This document shows, in pieces, positions 8,340 to 16,454 of a stretch of DNA of 64,000 bases. The stretch lies in the NCBI RefSeq assembly GCF_014534645.1, contig NZ_JACVQF010000235.1, forward strand, positions 264,735-328,734, read 5' to 3'. Made by a program: the position numbers and the translations under genes. This DNA comes from Streptomyces griseicoloratus (GTDB lineage Bacteria > Actinomycetota > Actinomycetes > Streptomycetales > Streptomycetaceae). Positions within the stretch are counted from its first letter, which is position 1. Every line of letters starts with the position of its first letter. Below the pieces are notes generated by a model that saw only the letters and a program-made list of their open reading frames with translations, did not search any database and was not told the origin of the DNA.

Positions 8340-9092
8340 GTGATCGACCTCAACGCAGACCTCGGTGAAGGCTTCGGCCGCTGGACCCTCACCGACGACG
8401 ACGCCCTGCTCTCCGTCGTCACCAGCGCCAACGTCGCCTGCGGTTTCCACGCGGGCGACCCCTCGGTGATGCGGCGCGTCTGCGACCTCGCCGCGGAGCG
8501 CGGGGTAAGGATCGGGGCCCAGGTGTCCTACCGCGACCTGGCAGGCTTCGGACGGCGCACGATGGACGTGCCCGCCGACGAACTCGCGGCCGAGGTCGCG
8601 TACCAGATCGGCGCACTCAGGGTCTTCGCCGAGGCCGCCGGGACCGAGGTGGCCTACGTCAAACCGCACGGCGCGCTCTACAACCGCACCGTCCACGACG
8701 TCGTGCAGGCCCGCGCCGTGGTGGCGGGCGTGCAACTCGCGGGTGGCAGCCTGCCCGTGCTCGGCCTGCCCGGGTCGCGGCTGCTCGCCGCCGCCGGGGA
8801 CGCCGGGCTCACCGGCGTACCCGAGGCCTTCGCCGACCGCGCCTACACCGCCGAGGGCACACTCGTCCCGCGTCGCGAACCTGACTCCGTGGTGACGGAC
8901 GAGGACGCGGTGGTACGGCGGGCGCTGGCCTTCGCGGTGGACGGCGCGGTCGAGGCGGTCGACGGTGCGACGGTCACGGTCGCCGCCCGTTCCCTGTGCG
9001 TGCACGGCGACACCCCGGGCGCCGCGCGGATCGCCGCCCGGGTGCGCGAGGCACTGGAGGCGGCCGGAGTCGAGGTCGGGGCGTTCTCATGA
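8340..9092 (+). CDS. pxpA: 5-oxoprolinase subunit A (LamB/YcsF family)
   Basis: The 250-residue protein is the PxpA subunit of the ATP-dependent prokaryotic 5-oxoprolinase, which opens 5-oxoproline to glutamate. It opens with the family N-terminus IDLNADLGEGFG and shows VACGFHAGDP, GAQVSYRDLAGFGRR and YVKPHGALYN. GTG 8340 is chosen because family members begin at this point, although its GGAG is only one base away. An alternative GTG 8271 has a better AAGAGGTGA site but would place operator 2 inside the coding region. The stop overlaps pxpB as ATGA, so pxpABC is one coupled operon. Confidence 0.95.
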   Translation: MIDLNADLGEGFGRWTLTDDDALLSVVTSANVACGFHAGDPSVMRRVCDLAAERGVRIGAQVSYRDLAGFGRRTMDVPADELAAEVAYQIGALRVFAEAAGTEVAYVKPHGALYNRTVHDVVQARAVVAGVQLAGGSLPVLGLPGSRLLAAAGDAGLTGVPEAFADRAYTAEGTLVPRREPDSVVTDEDAVVRRALAFAVDGAVEAVDGATVTVAARSLCVHGDTPGAARIAARVREALEAAGVEVGAFS

Positions 9093-9736
9093 CGTCCCAC
9101 CCGCGGCTCACGGCCCGCCCCGCCGGACGGCACGCACTTCTCGTCGAACTGCCCGACGCCGAACGCACCGCGGCCTTCCACGCCGAACTGCTGCGCCGGC
9201 GCGCGGTGGGGACACTGCCGCCGGTGCGGGAGATCGTGCCCGGAGCGCGCACCGTGCTCCTGGACGGGGTGCGGGACCCGGAGGCCCTGGCCCGCCGGCT
9301 CGCCGACTGGGAGATCGCGCCGCGGGCCGCGGACGACGGGGACGTCGTGGAGATCTCCGTGCGCTACGACGGACCGGACCTGGCCGACGTGGCGGCCCTG
9401 TGGGGAGTCGGCAGGGAAGAGGTCGCCGGCCTCCATTCCTCCCGTACCTACCGTGTGGCGTTCTGCGGCTTCGCACCGGGCTTCGGCTATCTCACCGGCC
9501 TGCCCGCGGAACTGCACGTACCCCGCCGGGCCACCCCCCGCACCCGGGTACCGGCCGGAGCGGTCGGGCTCGCCGGTCCCTACAGCGCGGTCTACCCCCG
9601 CTCCACCCCCGGCGGCTGGCAGCTGATCGGCACCATGCCGGACCCGGGTCGCCTGTGGGACCCCATGAGAGAAGCGGCGGCGCTCCTCACGCCGGGGACA
9701 CGGGTGCGCTTCGTGCCGACGGAGGATGCGGCATGA
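9089..9736 (+). CDS. pxpB: 5-oxoprolinase subunit B (KipI family)
   Basis: The 215-residue protein belongs to the allophanate hydrolase subunit 1/KipI family and is the PxpB subunit. Characteristic segments are VRYDGPDLADVAA, YRVAFCGFAPGFGYLTGLP and VPRRATPRTRVPAGAVGLAG, followed by YPRSTPGGWQLIG. Length is normal. It overlaps pxpA and pxpC by ATGA at both ends. It acts in a complex with PxpA and PxpC; KipI homologues in Bacillus also regulate a kinase, but the complete pxpABC set here makes the oxoprolinase role much more likely. Confidence 0.95.
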   Translation: MTSHPRLTARPAGRHALLVELPDAERTAAFHAELLRRRAVGTLPPVREIVPGARTVLLDGVRDPEALARRLADWEIAPRAADDGDVVEISVRYDGPDLADVAALWGVGREEVAGLHSSRTYRVAFCGFAPGFGYLTGLPAELHVPRRATPRTRVPAGAVGLAGPYSAVYPRSTPGGWQLIGTMPDPGRLWDPMREAAALLTPGTRVRFVPTEDAA

Positions 9737-10590
9737 CCGCCAAACTCACGACCGTGCGCGCCGGCGCCCTCACCACGGTGCAGGACTCGGGCCGGTACGG
9801 CCATGCCCACCTGGGAGTTCCCCGCTCCGGCGCCCTGGACGCGTTCGCGATGCGGCTCGCCAACCGGCTGCTCGGCAACGACCCCGACACCGCCGTCCTG
9901 GAGACCACCCTGACCGGCTGCGCCCTGCAGCCCGACCGAGCCGTCACCGTCGTGGTCGGCGGTGCGCCCTGCCCCGTGGCGGTGGACGGGCGGCCGGTGG
10001 CCTGGGGCACACCGGTGGGGGTGCCGGCGGGCGCCGTCCTGGACGTGGGGGCGGTGACCGCGGGCGTGCGCTCGTACGTGGCGGTCGCCGGAGGCATCGC
10101 CGTCGAACCGGTCCTGGGCAGCCGCTCCACGGACCTGCTCTCCGGGCTCGGCCCGTCAGCCCTGCGCGACGGGGACGTCCTCCCGGTCGGCACCCCCGCA
10201 CGGCAGGTGGCGACGCCCGTCGCCGCCCCCTGGCAGGGGCCGCCCACAGAACTGATCCTTCCGGTACGTCCCGGCCCCCGCGCCGACTGGTTCACCCCGG
10301 CCGCACTGCACACGTTCACCTCGGCGACGTACCGGGTCTCCGCGCACAGCAACCGCATCGGCCTGCGCACCGAGGGACCACCGCTGGAACGGGCGTGGAC
10401 GGGCGAACTCCCCAGCGAGGGCATGGTCCTCGGCGCCGTCCAGGTCCCGCCGGACGGACGTCCCGTGGTCTTCCTGCACGATCATCCGACGACAGGCGGC
10501 TACCCGGTGATCGCGGTCGTCGCCGAACCCGCCCTGGCCGCGGCGGCGCAGGCGGCGGCCGGGACCCCGGTGCGGTTCACACTCGGCTGA
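9733..10590 (+). CDS. pxpC: 5-oxoprolinase subunit C (KipA family)
   Basis: The 285-residue protein is of the allophanate hydrolase subunit 2/KipA family, here PxpC. Seen motifs are LTTVQDSGRYGHAHLGVPRSGALD near the N-terminus, NRLLGNDPDTAVLETTLTGC, AGGIAVEPVLGSRSTDLLSG, and near the C-terminus EGMVLGAVQVPPDGRPVV and DHPTTGGYPVIAVV. It is the last gene of pxpABC and ends inside a small hairpin. No biotin carrier domain is present, as expected for this subunit. Confidence 0.95.
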   Translation: MTAKLTTVRAGALTTVQDSGRYGHAHLGVPRSGALDAFAMRLANRLLGNDPDTAVLETTLTGCALQPDRAVTVVVGGAPCPVAVDGRPVAWGTPVGVPAGAVLDVGAVTAGVRSYVAVAGGIAVEPVLGSRSTDLLSGLGPSALRDGDVLPVGTPARQVATPVAAPWQGPPTELILPVRPGPRADWFTPAALHTFTSATYRVSAHSNRIGLRTEGPPLERAWTGELPSEGMVLGAVQVPPDGRPVVFLHDHPTTGGYPVIAVVAEPALAAAAQAAAGTPVRFTLG

Positions 10591-10603
10591 CGTACATCAG
10601 CCG
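10584..10603. terminator. Short bidirectional hairpin after pxpC
   Basis: CGGCTGA pairs with TCAGCCG over a six-base loop, covering the pxpC stop codon and ending two bases before the stop of the convergent YciI gene. It is a modest but well-placed candidate terminator. Confidence 0.5.
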
Positions 10604-10604
10604 G

Positions 10605-11156
10605 TCATGACGGCCGCCCGCCGAACTGCCAGTTGTGCACCTCGATGTCGGCGTATCGGTCCGCGGTCAGGACGGCGCGTGCCGTGTCCTGGTCCGGCGC
10701 CCGGAGCAACACCGCCGTGCCCAGCCAGGTGGCGCCGTCGTCGGACAACAGCGGTCCGTAGGCGATCAGTTCGTCCCGGTCGGGCGGCACCGCCAGGTCG
10801 GCGGCCTGCCCCCCGCCGAGGCCGAGCACCAGATACCGGTTGCCGCCGGTCCGGCCGCCGGGGAAGTCCCACATGGTGCGCCCCAGCATGTTGCGCCACC
10901 GCCGCAGCAGCACGTCCCGGTAGCCGCCGGCCTGGTAGTTCGGCTCGTCGAAGGCGAACGCACGGGCAGCGGCGGGATCGGGCAGGTCGACGATGTGCAC
11001 ACTGCCGGTGGGCGTGTCGCCGTCGTCGGCGAGGGTCGGGCCCCGGGCGATCATCTCCTTCGCGTACCGGTCCATGTAGGACCAATGCTCTTCCCCGAGT
11101 TGTTCGCGCAGCGGCAGAGAGCCGGGCCGGTCGCGGTGGTAGCAGAAGAACTCCAT
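10605..11156 (-). CDS. YciI-like protein with two YCII domains
   Basis: The 183-residue soluble protein contains two tandem YCII-type ferredoxin-like units: the first around residues 1-85 (EEHWSYMDRYAKEMIARGPTL, AFDEPNYQAGGY) and the second around 105-180 (AYGPLLSDDGATWLGTAVLL, VHNWQFGGR). YCII domains often carry a catalytic-looking His-Asp pair and occur in stress and degradation pathways, but no reaction can be named. It is convergent with pxpC and divergent from an alpha/beta hydrolase. Confidence 0.85.
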   Translation of the reverse strand: MEFFCYHRDRPGSLPLREQLGEEHWSYMDRYAKEMIARGPTLADDGDTPTGSVHIVDLPDPAAARAFAFDEPNYQAGGYRDVLLRRWRNMLGRTMWDFPGGRTGGNRYLVLGLGGGQAADLAVPPDRDELIAYGPLLSDDGATWLGTAVLLRAPDQDTARAVLTADRYADIEVHNWQFGGRPS

Positions 11157-11262
11157 GGCCCTAGGGTCTCAAGGAGGCGGGCCGCTTCCCGCACCCCCCG
11201 GCGAGTCGGTTCCCTGCCCTGCTCGGGGCCGTGGTGAAAGTCGGGTGCGAGGTATCCGGTCC

Positions 11263-12171
11263 ATGGCCATGATGCTGGTCATGACTGGATACGTCGAGGT
11301 TCCTGCCCGGACGGGTGAAACTGCTCTGCCTGGCGGGCGGCTGCTCGGCTGGGCCGAGTGGGGGCCGGAGGACGGAGTACCTGTTCTGTTGTGTCCGGGG
11401 GCGGCTACGAGCCGGTGGCTCGGGTTCGGCGCGGGCGTTGTCGAGGCCCTTGGAGTGCGTCTCGTCTCGGTGGATCGTCCGGGACTCGGTGTCTCGACGC
11501 CCGCCGCAGGCCGGACCTTCTCCGACTTCGCTGCGGATATGCGTCAACTCTGCGCCATGCGAGGGCTGGAACACCCGCTGGTGGTCGGGAACTCGCAAGG
11601 CGCACCATTCGCTCTCGCCTGCGCTGCGGAGGGGGTCGCCTCTGCGCTGGCTGTCGTCTCCGGAGCGGACGAGGTCGCCGCTCCGGAGTTCGCTTCCGTC
11701 CTGGCGGCGGACCTGCGCGATCTCGTCGAGCGGACCGCATGCGATCCGGCCGGCACCGAGGAGTTCTTCGCGGGCTTCACCGCGGATGCGATGTGGGACA
11801 TGGTGCTGGCCGGGAGCCCGGAGTGCGACCTTGCCGTGTACCAGGACCCTGCTTTCGCGGCTGCTTACCGCAGGGCCTTGGACGAGGGATTCTCGCAGGG
11901 CGCTGCCGGGTACGCCCGCGACACGGTCCTGGCGATGGGGCGGTGGCCGTTCGCCCTCGACGAGATCGCCGTCCCGGTCGACATCTGGTACGGCGAGCAG
12001 GACACCACCCACTCGCCCGACAACGGAGCACTGCTCGCTGCCCGGATGCCTGACGCTCGTCACCATGTCGTGCCGGGGATCGGTGGCGCCCTGCTGTGGA
12101 CCCATGCCGAGCCGGTCCTCAGGTCGCTCCTGACGCGGCGACAGCAGGGAGCTCAACGGGTGGAGGTCTGA
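11263..12171 (+). CDS. Alpha/beta hydrolase
   Basis: The 302-residue protein shows the alpha/beta hydrolase pattern: the oxyanion region LLCPGAATSRW, the strand SVDRPGLGVS, the nucleophile elbow VGNSQGAP with Ser as nucleophile, and a late segment IWYGEQDTTHSPDNG before a histidine-containing end. No signal peptide is obvious. The start at 11263 has a GAGG site; three further in-frame ATGs follow within 18 bases. Its last 19 bases overlap the 3' end of the convergent kinase gene. Substrate unknown. Confidence 0.85.
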   Translation: MAMMLVMTGYVEVPARTGETALPGGRLLGWAEWGPEDGVPVLLCPGAATSRWLGFGAGVVEALGVRLVSVDRPGLGVSTPAAGRTFSDFAADMRQLCAMRGLEHPLVVGNSQGAPFALACAAEGVASALAVVSGADEVAAPEFASVLAADLRDLVERTACDPAGTEEFFAGFTADAMWDMVLAGSPECDLAVYQDPAFAAAYRRALDEGFSQGAAGYARDTVLAMGRWPFALDEIAVPVDIWYGEQDTTHSPDNGALLAARMPDARHHVVPGIGGALLWTHAEPVLRSLLTRRQQGAQRVEV

Positions 12172-13679
12172 AGGGCGGTTCGCCTGAGGACCTTGGGATG
12201 CGGCTGATAGACGCCGGGCGGGGCGAAGTTGCCGAGTGCCTGGTGGACTTCCGAGCAGGAGGCGTTGCGTTCGGCTCGGTTCAGGGCCAGCAGGGTGAAG
12301 GTCGCCAGCGGCGGATGCACGGAGAGCACCTTGGCCGGAAGACCGGTGACGTCGACCTCGCCGGGGTCGCGGAAACGGCAGAAGAGAGTGACGGAGTACG
12401 GTGCGGAGCCGACCGAGACCAGCACGCGTTCCAGCTCGTGCCAGGGGAGTTCGGCGGTGTCGTGCCCGCGTCGCAGGGCGACCCCTTCGCGGCCGACGCT
12501 CAGTTCGGAGGTCTCCCGGAAGGGGCGGCAGGCCGCCCAGTAATAAGCGGCGGCAGGTACGGCGAAGGTCAGGTAGACGGCCAGGACGGCACCCCAGTTG
12601 GCCACCACGTCGACGCCCTGTGCGATGGCCACGCCCAGCGGGATCGTCCCGAGCACCGCCACCCGCAGGAGGGCCTCGAACAGGCGCCGGAAACGTATGC
12701 TCCGAAAGCGGTCCTCGCCGCCGTCGATGAGCTCCAGCGGAGCGTCGGCTCGAGAACCCTGGGCATCGGCCCCCACGGACGCCGCCGGTTCTGCCGCATC
12801 GGCGGCGTCCAGGCCACGGGTGTACGCGACCGTGGGCAGCGGCGCCGGAGCGGGCACGGTCGGGTGTTCCCCGCCCGTGAGCAGAGCGAGCAGCGCGGCT
12901 GGTGAGGGCCTGAGCGCCGGGTCCTTCGCGAGGCACAGCGCGATGACGTCGCGCAGTTCGTCCGGAACGGCCGACAGGTCCGGCTCCTCGCCGACGACCC
13001 GGTAGAGCAGAGCGACCGGGGTGCCGGTGCCGAAGGGCTCGGCACCGGTGGCGGCGTAGGCGAGGACCGCGCCGAGGGAGAACACGTCACTCGGCGTGCC
13101 GACCTGCGCGCCGGTGGCCTGTTCGGGCGACATGAAGCCGGGGGTGCCGATGACCACACCGGTGTGGGTGAGCGCGGTGCTCGTACCGGAGCTTTCCAGA
13201 GCCTTGGATATGCCGAAGTCGATGACGCGGGGACCGGTGTCCGTCAGCAGGATGTTGGAGGGCTTCAGGTCCCGGTGGACCAGGTTCAGCGCGTGGATGG
13301 AGGCCAGCGCCTCCGCCAGCCCGGCGCCGAGCTCACGCACCTCGGCTGCCGAGAGCGGGCCGTCGTCGGCGATTCTGCGGTGCAGGGAAGGCCCGGGGAT
13401 GTACTCGCTCGCGATCCACGGTTCCGGGGCGTCCGGATCGGCGTCCACCACGGCGGCGGTCCAGTAGCCGCCGACCCTCATCGCCAGCTCGACCTCGCGG
13501 CGGAAGCGTCCACGGAACCCGGGATCGTCGGCGATGTCGTTCCTGACCACCTTGACCGCGACCCTGCGGCCCGACGGAGACCGGCCGAGATAGACACGGC
13601 CCATTCCGCCACTGCCGAGTCTGCCGAGGAGCCGGTAGGGCCCGACCTCCCGGGGATCGCTCGGTGCGAGTCCGTCCAA
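12153..13679 (-). CDS. Membrane-associated serine/threonine protein kinase
   Basis: The 508-residue protein has an N-terminal Hanks-type kinase domain (residues about 13-270) with the glycine loop LGSGGMGRVYLG, the lysine in VAVKVV, the catalytic loop HRDLKPSNILL, the DFG triplet (VIDFGIS) and a TPGFMSPEQATG activation segment. A Pro/Ala linker leads to a pair of hydrophobic segments (about residues 345-390) and a C-terminal PH/YcxB-like cytosolic region. There are no PASTA repeats, so ligand sensing differs from PknB. The start is TTG 13679 behind a GGGGAGGAG site. The 3' end overlaps the convergent hydrolase by 19 bases. Confidence 0.93.
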   Translation of the reverse strand: MDGLAPSDPREVGPYRLLGRLGSGGMGRVYLGRSPSGRRVAVKVVRNDIADDPGFRGRFRREVELAMRVGGYWTAAVVDADPDAPEPWIASEYIPGPSLHRRIADDGPLSAAEVRELGAGLAEALASIHALNLVHRDLKPSNILLTDTGPRVIDFGISKALESSGTSTALTHTGVVIGTPGFMSPEQATGAQVGTPSDVFSLGAVLAYAATGAEPFGTGTPVALLYRVVGEEPDLSAVPDELRDVIALCLAKDPALRPSPAALLALLTGGEHPTVPAPAPLPTVAYTRGLDAADAAEPAASVGADAQGSRADAPLELIDGGEDRFRSIRFRRLFEALLRVAVLGTIPLGVAIAQGVDVVANWGAVLAVYLTFAVPAAAYYWAACRPFRETSELSVGREGVALRRGHDTAELPWHELERVLVSVGSAPYSVTLFCRFRDPGEVDVTGLPAKVLSVHPPLATFTLLALNRAERNASCSEVHQALGNFAPPGVYQPHPKVLRRTALQTSTR

Positions 13680-14000
13680 TGCTGCGCTCCTCCCCGTTCA
13701 CTGCGCTCCGAGCATATTCAAACTCTCCACACGCCGACCGCCCGTCCACCGGCCGGCGCACCACCGGCACGGTCGGCCTTCACCGTAATGGGGACGGGGG
13801 TGGTGGGTGATCGGTATTGATGATCTCCGCGTCGGTGACCTGCGCAAAAGATCAAGCGGACACGCCGAGGTACTCGTCCGGAGGACACATATGGCGGCCC
13901 GTCAGGTTGCAGGGCTGACGGGCTGTCGGTTGCCTCGTGAGCGGAACACAAGAGAGGTGCCGCGCAGACAGGCCGGACACTGTTCCGTTGGAGGATTCGC
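13680..14000. other. Intergenic region, kinase / secreted protein promoters
   Basis: This 321-base divergent spacer holds no convincing gene. It contains the kinase ribosome site (GGGGAGGAG) at its left end and GGAGG before the secreted protein at its right end. An AT-richer patch around 13713-13722 could be part of the kinase promoter. No clear inverted repeat was seen. Confidence 0.5.
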
Positions 14001-14492
14001 ATGCGTTACACACACATGGGTGCAGGTATCGGTCTGGCTCTCGGTGCCCTCGGCCTGCAGATCCCGGTCGCTGTCGCCGCTGATGACTCACACGTTCGCA
14101 TCGACCCGGGGGACGGTTCCCCGGGTTCCACGGTCACGGTCAGTACGAGCGACTGCGACCCCGCCGCGGACTACGGCAAGGGCTGGTCGGAGGTCGGCGG
14201 GGAGTTCCACCTCTTCGCAGGCGACGAGGAAGGCGTACTCACCGGCCGGTTCACGATCCCGGAAGGAACCGGGGCGGGCACCGACACCATCACCCTGAAG
14301 TGCCCGCCACGGACCAAGGTCACGGAAACGTACCAGGTCACCGGCCGCACTCCCCGAGGCTCGGTCAGCGCCGGCTTCGGACCGGGCGAAGACTCGGGTG
14401 TGGCGCTCGCGCTGGGTGGTGGGCTGCTCCTCACGGCCACCGCCGGGGGTCTGGTCTGGATCTGCCGCCGCCCGAACGACAACCGCAGCTGA
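14001..14492 (+). CDS. Secreted/cell-surface protein linked to class F sortase
   Basis: The 163-residue protein has a signal peptide ending near AVAA, an extracytoplasmic beta-rich domain with two cysteines (TSDCDP and LKCPP) and a C-terminal hydrophobic segment (ALALGGGLLLTATAGGLVWI) followed by a basic tail CRRPNDNRS. That tail layout resembles a cell-wall sorting signal, but no LPXTG, LAXTG or similar pentapeptide precedes the membrane segment. A good GGAGG site supports the start. It sits about 100 bases upstream of a class F sortase on the same strand, a pairing common in streptomycetes. Function is unknown. Confidence 0.75.
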   Translation: MRYTHMGAGIGLALGALGLQIPVAVAADDSHVRIDPGDGSPGSTVTVSTSDCDPAADYGKGWSEVGGEFHLFAGDEEGVLTGRFTIPEGTGAGTDTITLKCPPRTKVTETYQVTGRTPRGSVSAGFGPGEDSGVALALGGGLLLTATAGGLVWICRRPNDNRS

Positions 14493-14527
14493 CCGTCCGA
14501 CTCCGCGAGGCCCGCCCACCGCGAGGC

Positions 14528-14565
14528 CCCGCACCGACCCGCCGCACCCGCACCGACCCGCCGCA
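14528..14565. repeat. Perfect 19-bp tandem duplication
   Basis: CCCGCACCGACCCGCCGCA occurs twice head to tail between the secreted protein gene and the sortase gene. It is a short GC-rich direct repeat with no detectable coding role. Confidence 0.8.
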
Positions 14566-14598
14566 ACGCGCCCGCCGTGAAGCAAAGGCCCGACCGCC

Positions 14599-15252
14599 AT
14601 GGCACCTGGAAACCCCACCAGCACCGCCCGAGGCCCGTTCACCCCCGCTGTGCCCTTTCTGGCCTGCGTCATGGCGGTGGGCGCGGTGCTGCTGATCAAC
14701 GGGGGTCACGACGAGAAGCCGCCGCCGCAGCCGTCGGCGGCCCAGGCCTTCTCGACCTCCGCGGACCCGACCCACCCCGCGGTCCGTCCGCTGCCCGCCG
14801 CGGATCCGGTCCGGCTCCGGATAGAGGCCATAGGTGTGAACGCCCCGATGACACGAGTGGGCCTCGATGCGGCAGGGGCGCTACGGACTCCACCACTCGG
14901 CAAACCCGACCACGCGGGCTGGTACGGCGACGGTGCGGTTCCCGGGTCGGCAGGAACCGCCGTCGCCACCGGGCATGTGGACACACCCGGCGGCCGCCCC
15001 GGTGTCTTCTACAACCTCGGCGCCCTGACCGAGGGCGCCACCATCGAGATCAGCCGGGCGGACCGGCGGACAGCGGTGTTCTCCGTGCGCGCCGTCGAAC
15101 TCTACGACAGGAAGAAGTTCCCCAGCGAGAAGGTCTACGGCAGCTCGGGCCGGCCCGAGCTCCGGTTGATCACCTGCGGTGGCGGCTACACCAAGCGCAC
15201 CGGCTACCTCGGCAACGTCGTGGTCTACGCGACGCTGACCGCGGTGAGGTAG
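14599..15252 (+). CDS. Class F sortase
   Basis: The 217-residue protein has an N-terminal membrane anchor (about residues 16-34), a Pro/Ala linker and a sortase domain. The catalytic residues are visible as H126 (TGHVDTP), C193 (LITCGGGY) and R200 (TKRTGY). This pattern is typical of actinobacterial class F sortases, which act as transpeptidases on the outer face of the membrane. The natural substrate of class F enzymes is poorly defined. The preceding gene encodes a surface protein with a C-terminal membrane segment and is the obvious candidate partner. Confidence 0.9.
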   Translation: MAPGNPTSTARGPFTPAVPFLACVMAVGAVLLINGGHDEKPPPQPSAAQAFSTSADPTHPAVRPLPAADPVRLRIEAIGVNAPMTRVGLDAAGALRTPPLGKPDHAGWYGDGAVPGSAGTAVATGHVDTPGGRPGVFYNLGALTEGATIEISRADRRTAVFSVRAVELYDRKKFPSEKVYGSSGRPELRLITCGGGYTKRTGYLGNVVVYATLTAVR

Positions 15253-15280
15253 CCGGCCGGACGGGTTGCGCGTGGGTGCC

Positions 15281-16255
15281 TCAGCTGCCGTGGAGCGCCG
15301 TCTTCAGGGCGTCGACGGCGAGCTTGCGGGCGACATTGGCTGCGCGGGTGTCGCGCAGGCTGTCCAGCAGGAGGAAGTCGTGCACCATGCCGGTCACCCG
15401 GACGCAGGTGACGTCCACACCGGCCTCGCGGAGCTTGTTGGCGTACTGCTCGCCCTCGTCGCGCAGCACGTCGGCCTCGTCGGTGATGACCAGGGTGGTG
15501 GGCAGCCCGCGGAGTTGCTCCAGGGAGGCCTGGAGCGGGGATGCGTACACCTCGGCGCGCTGGGCGGGGTCGGTGGTGTACTGGTCCCAGAACCACTTCA
15601 TGGCGTCGCGGGTGAGGTAGTAGCCCTCGGCGAACTGCAGGTAGGAGGGGGTGTCGAAGTCGGCGTTGGTCACCGGGTAGAGCAGGACCTGGGCCTTGAG
15701 GCCGATCCCGCCGCGCTCCTTGTTCATCAGCGCGAACACCGTTGACATGCAGCCGCCGACCGAGTCGCCGGCGACGGCGGTCCGCGAGGTGTCCAGGCCG
15801 TGCTCGGCGCCCTGTTTCAGGAGCCACTGGCCCACGGCGTGGTTCTGCTCGACCTGGGTGGGGTACTTCGCCTCCGGCGCCCGGTCGTAGACGGGGAAGA
15901 CACCCGCGGCGTTCGCGCCGACGGTCAGTTCGCGAAACAGGCGGTCGTGCGTCTTGTCGTCGCCGAAGACCCACCCGGCGCCGTGGATGTAGAAGACCAC
16001 CGGCAGCGGCCCGTCCGACCCCTTGGGCCGGATGATGCGGGTGCGGACGGTGCCCCACCGGCCGGCGTCGACGTCGACCCACTCCTCGTCGACGTCCGGG
16101 CGCGGCACGCCGGCGTCGCTCTGCAGGCCGAGCAGGATCTCACGGCCCTGCTCCGGGGGCACCTCGTAGATCCGGGGGTGCGGGGCGGTCGCCTCCGCCA
16201 GCTCCTTCGCGGCGGGTTCGAGGTAAGGGGTGATCGGCGGCGGAAGCTCAGTCAT
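15281..16255 (-). CDS. Alpha/beta hydrolase of the hormone-sensitive lipase family
   Basis: The 324-residue protein has the HSL-family oxyanion motif (HGAGW, residues 91-95), the nucleophile motif GDSVGG with Ser165, an acid in ITDEADVLRDEGE and a histidine in GMVHDF. These make it a likely carboxylesterase acting on short acyl or aryl esters. ATG 16255 is preferred because GGAG lies five bases upstream. It has no signal peptide. It lies downstream of a TetR gene on the same strand with a 199-base gap. Confidence 0.9.
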   Translation of the reverse strand: MTELPPPITPYLEPAAKELAEATAPHPRIYEVPPEQGREILLGLQSDAGVPRPDVDEEWVDVDAGRWGTVRTRIIRPKGSDGPLPVVFYIHGAGWVFGDDKTHDRLFRELTVGANAAGVFPVYDRAPEAKYPTQVEQNHAVGQWLLKQGAEHGLDTSRTAVAGDSVGGCMSTVFALMNKERGGIGLKAQVLLYPVTNADFDTPSYLQFAEGYYLTRDAMKWFWDQYTTDPAQRAEVYASPLQASLEQLRGLPTTLVITDEADVLRDEGEQYANKLREAGVDVTCVRVTGMVHDFLLLDSLRDTRAANVARKLAVDALKTALHGS

Positions 16256-16454
16256 GTTCACTCCGTGTCACGAGCACGTGCGTGCCTGTCGTGCGGCCTC
16301 GCGGACCGCGGCTGCTGGTCCCCGCCCCGGTGAGTACCCCCACCTCCATCGTTCGTTCACCGGTCGCGCAGCGCAACCTGCCACAGGCATCCCTGCTCGC
16401 GGGCAGGTCCCACGGCGGCATGGCCGCCATGCTCAGGGAGGGCGCGGCGGGGAC

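Noticed and set aside
11161-12936. A 591-codon leftward frame spanning the alpha/beta hydrolase and kinase ends
   Set aside because: It crosses two genes with clear catalytic motifs and has no family-like sequence of its own.
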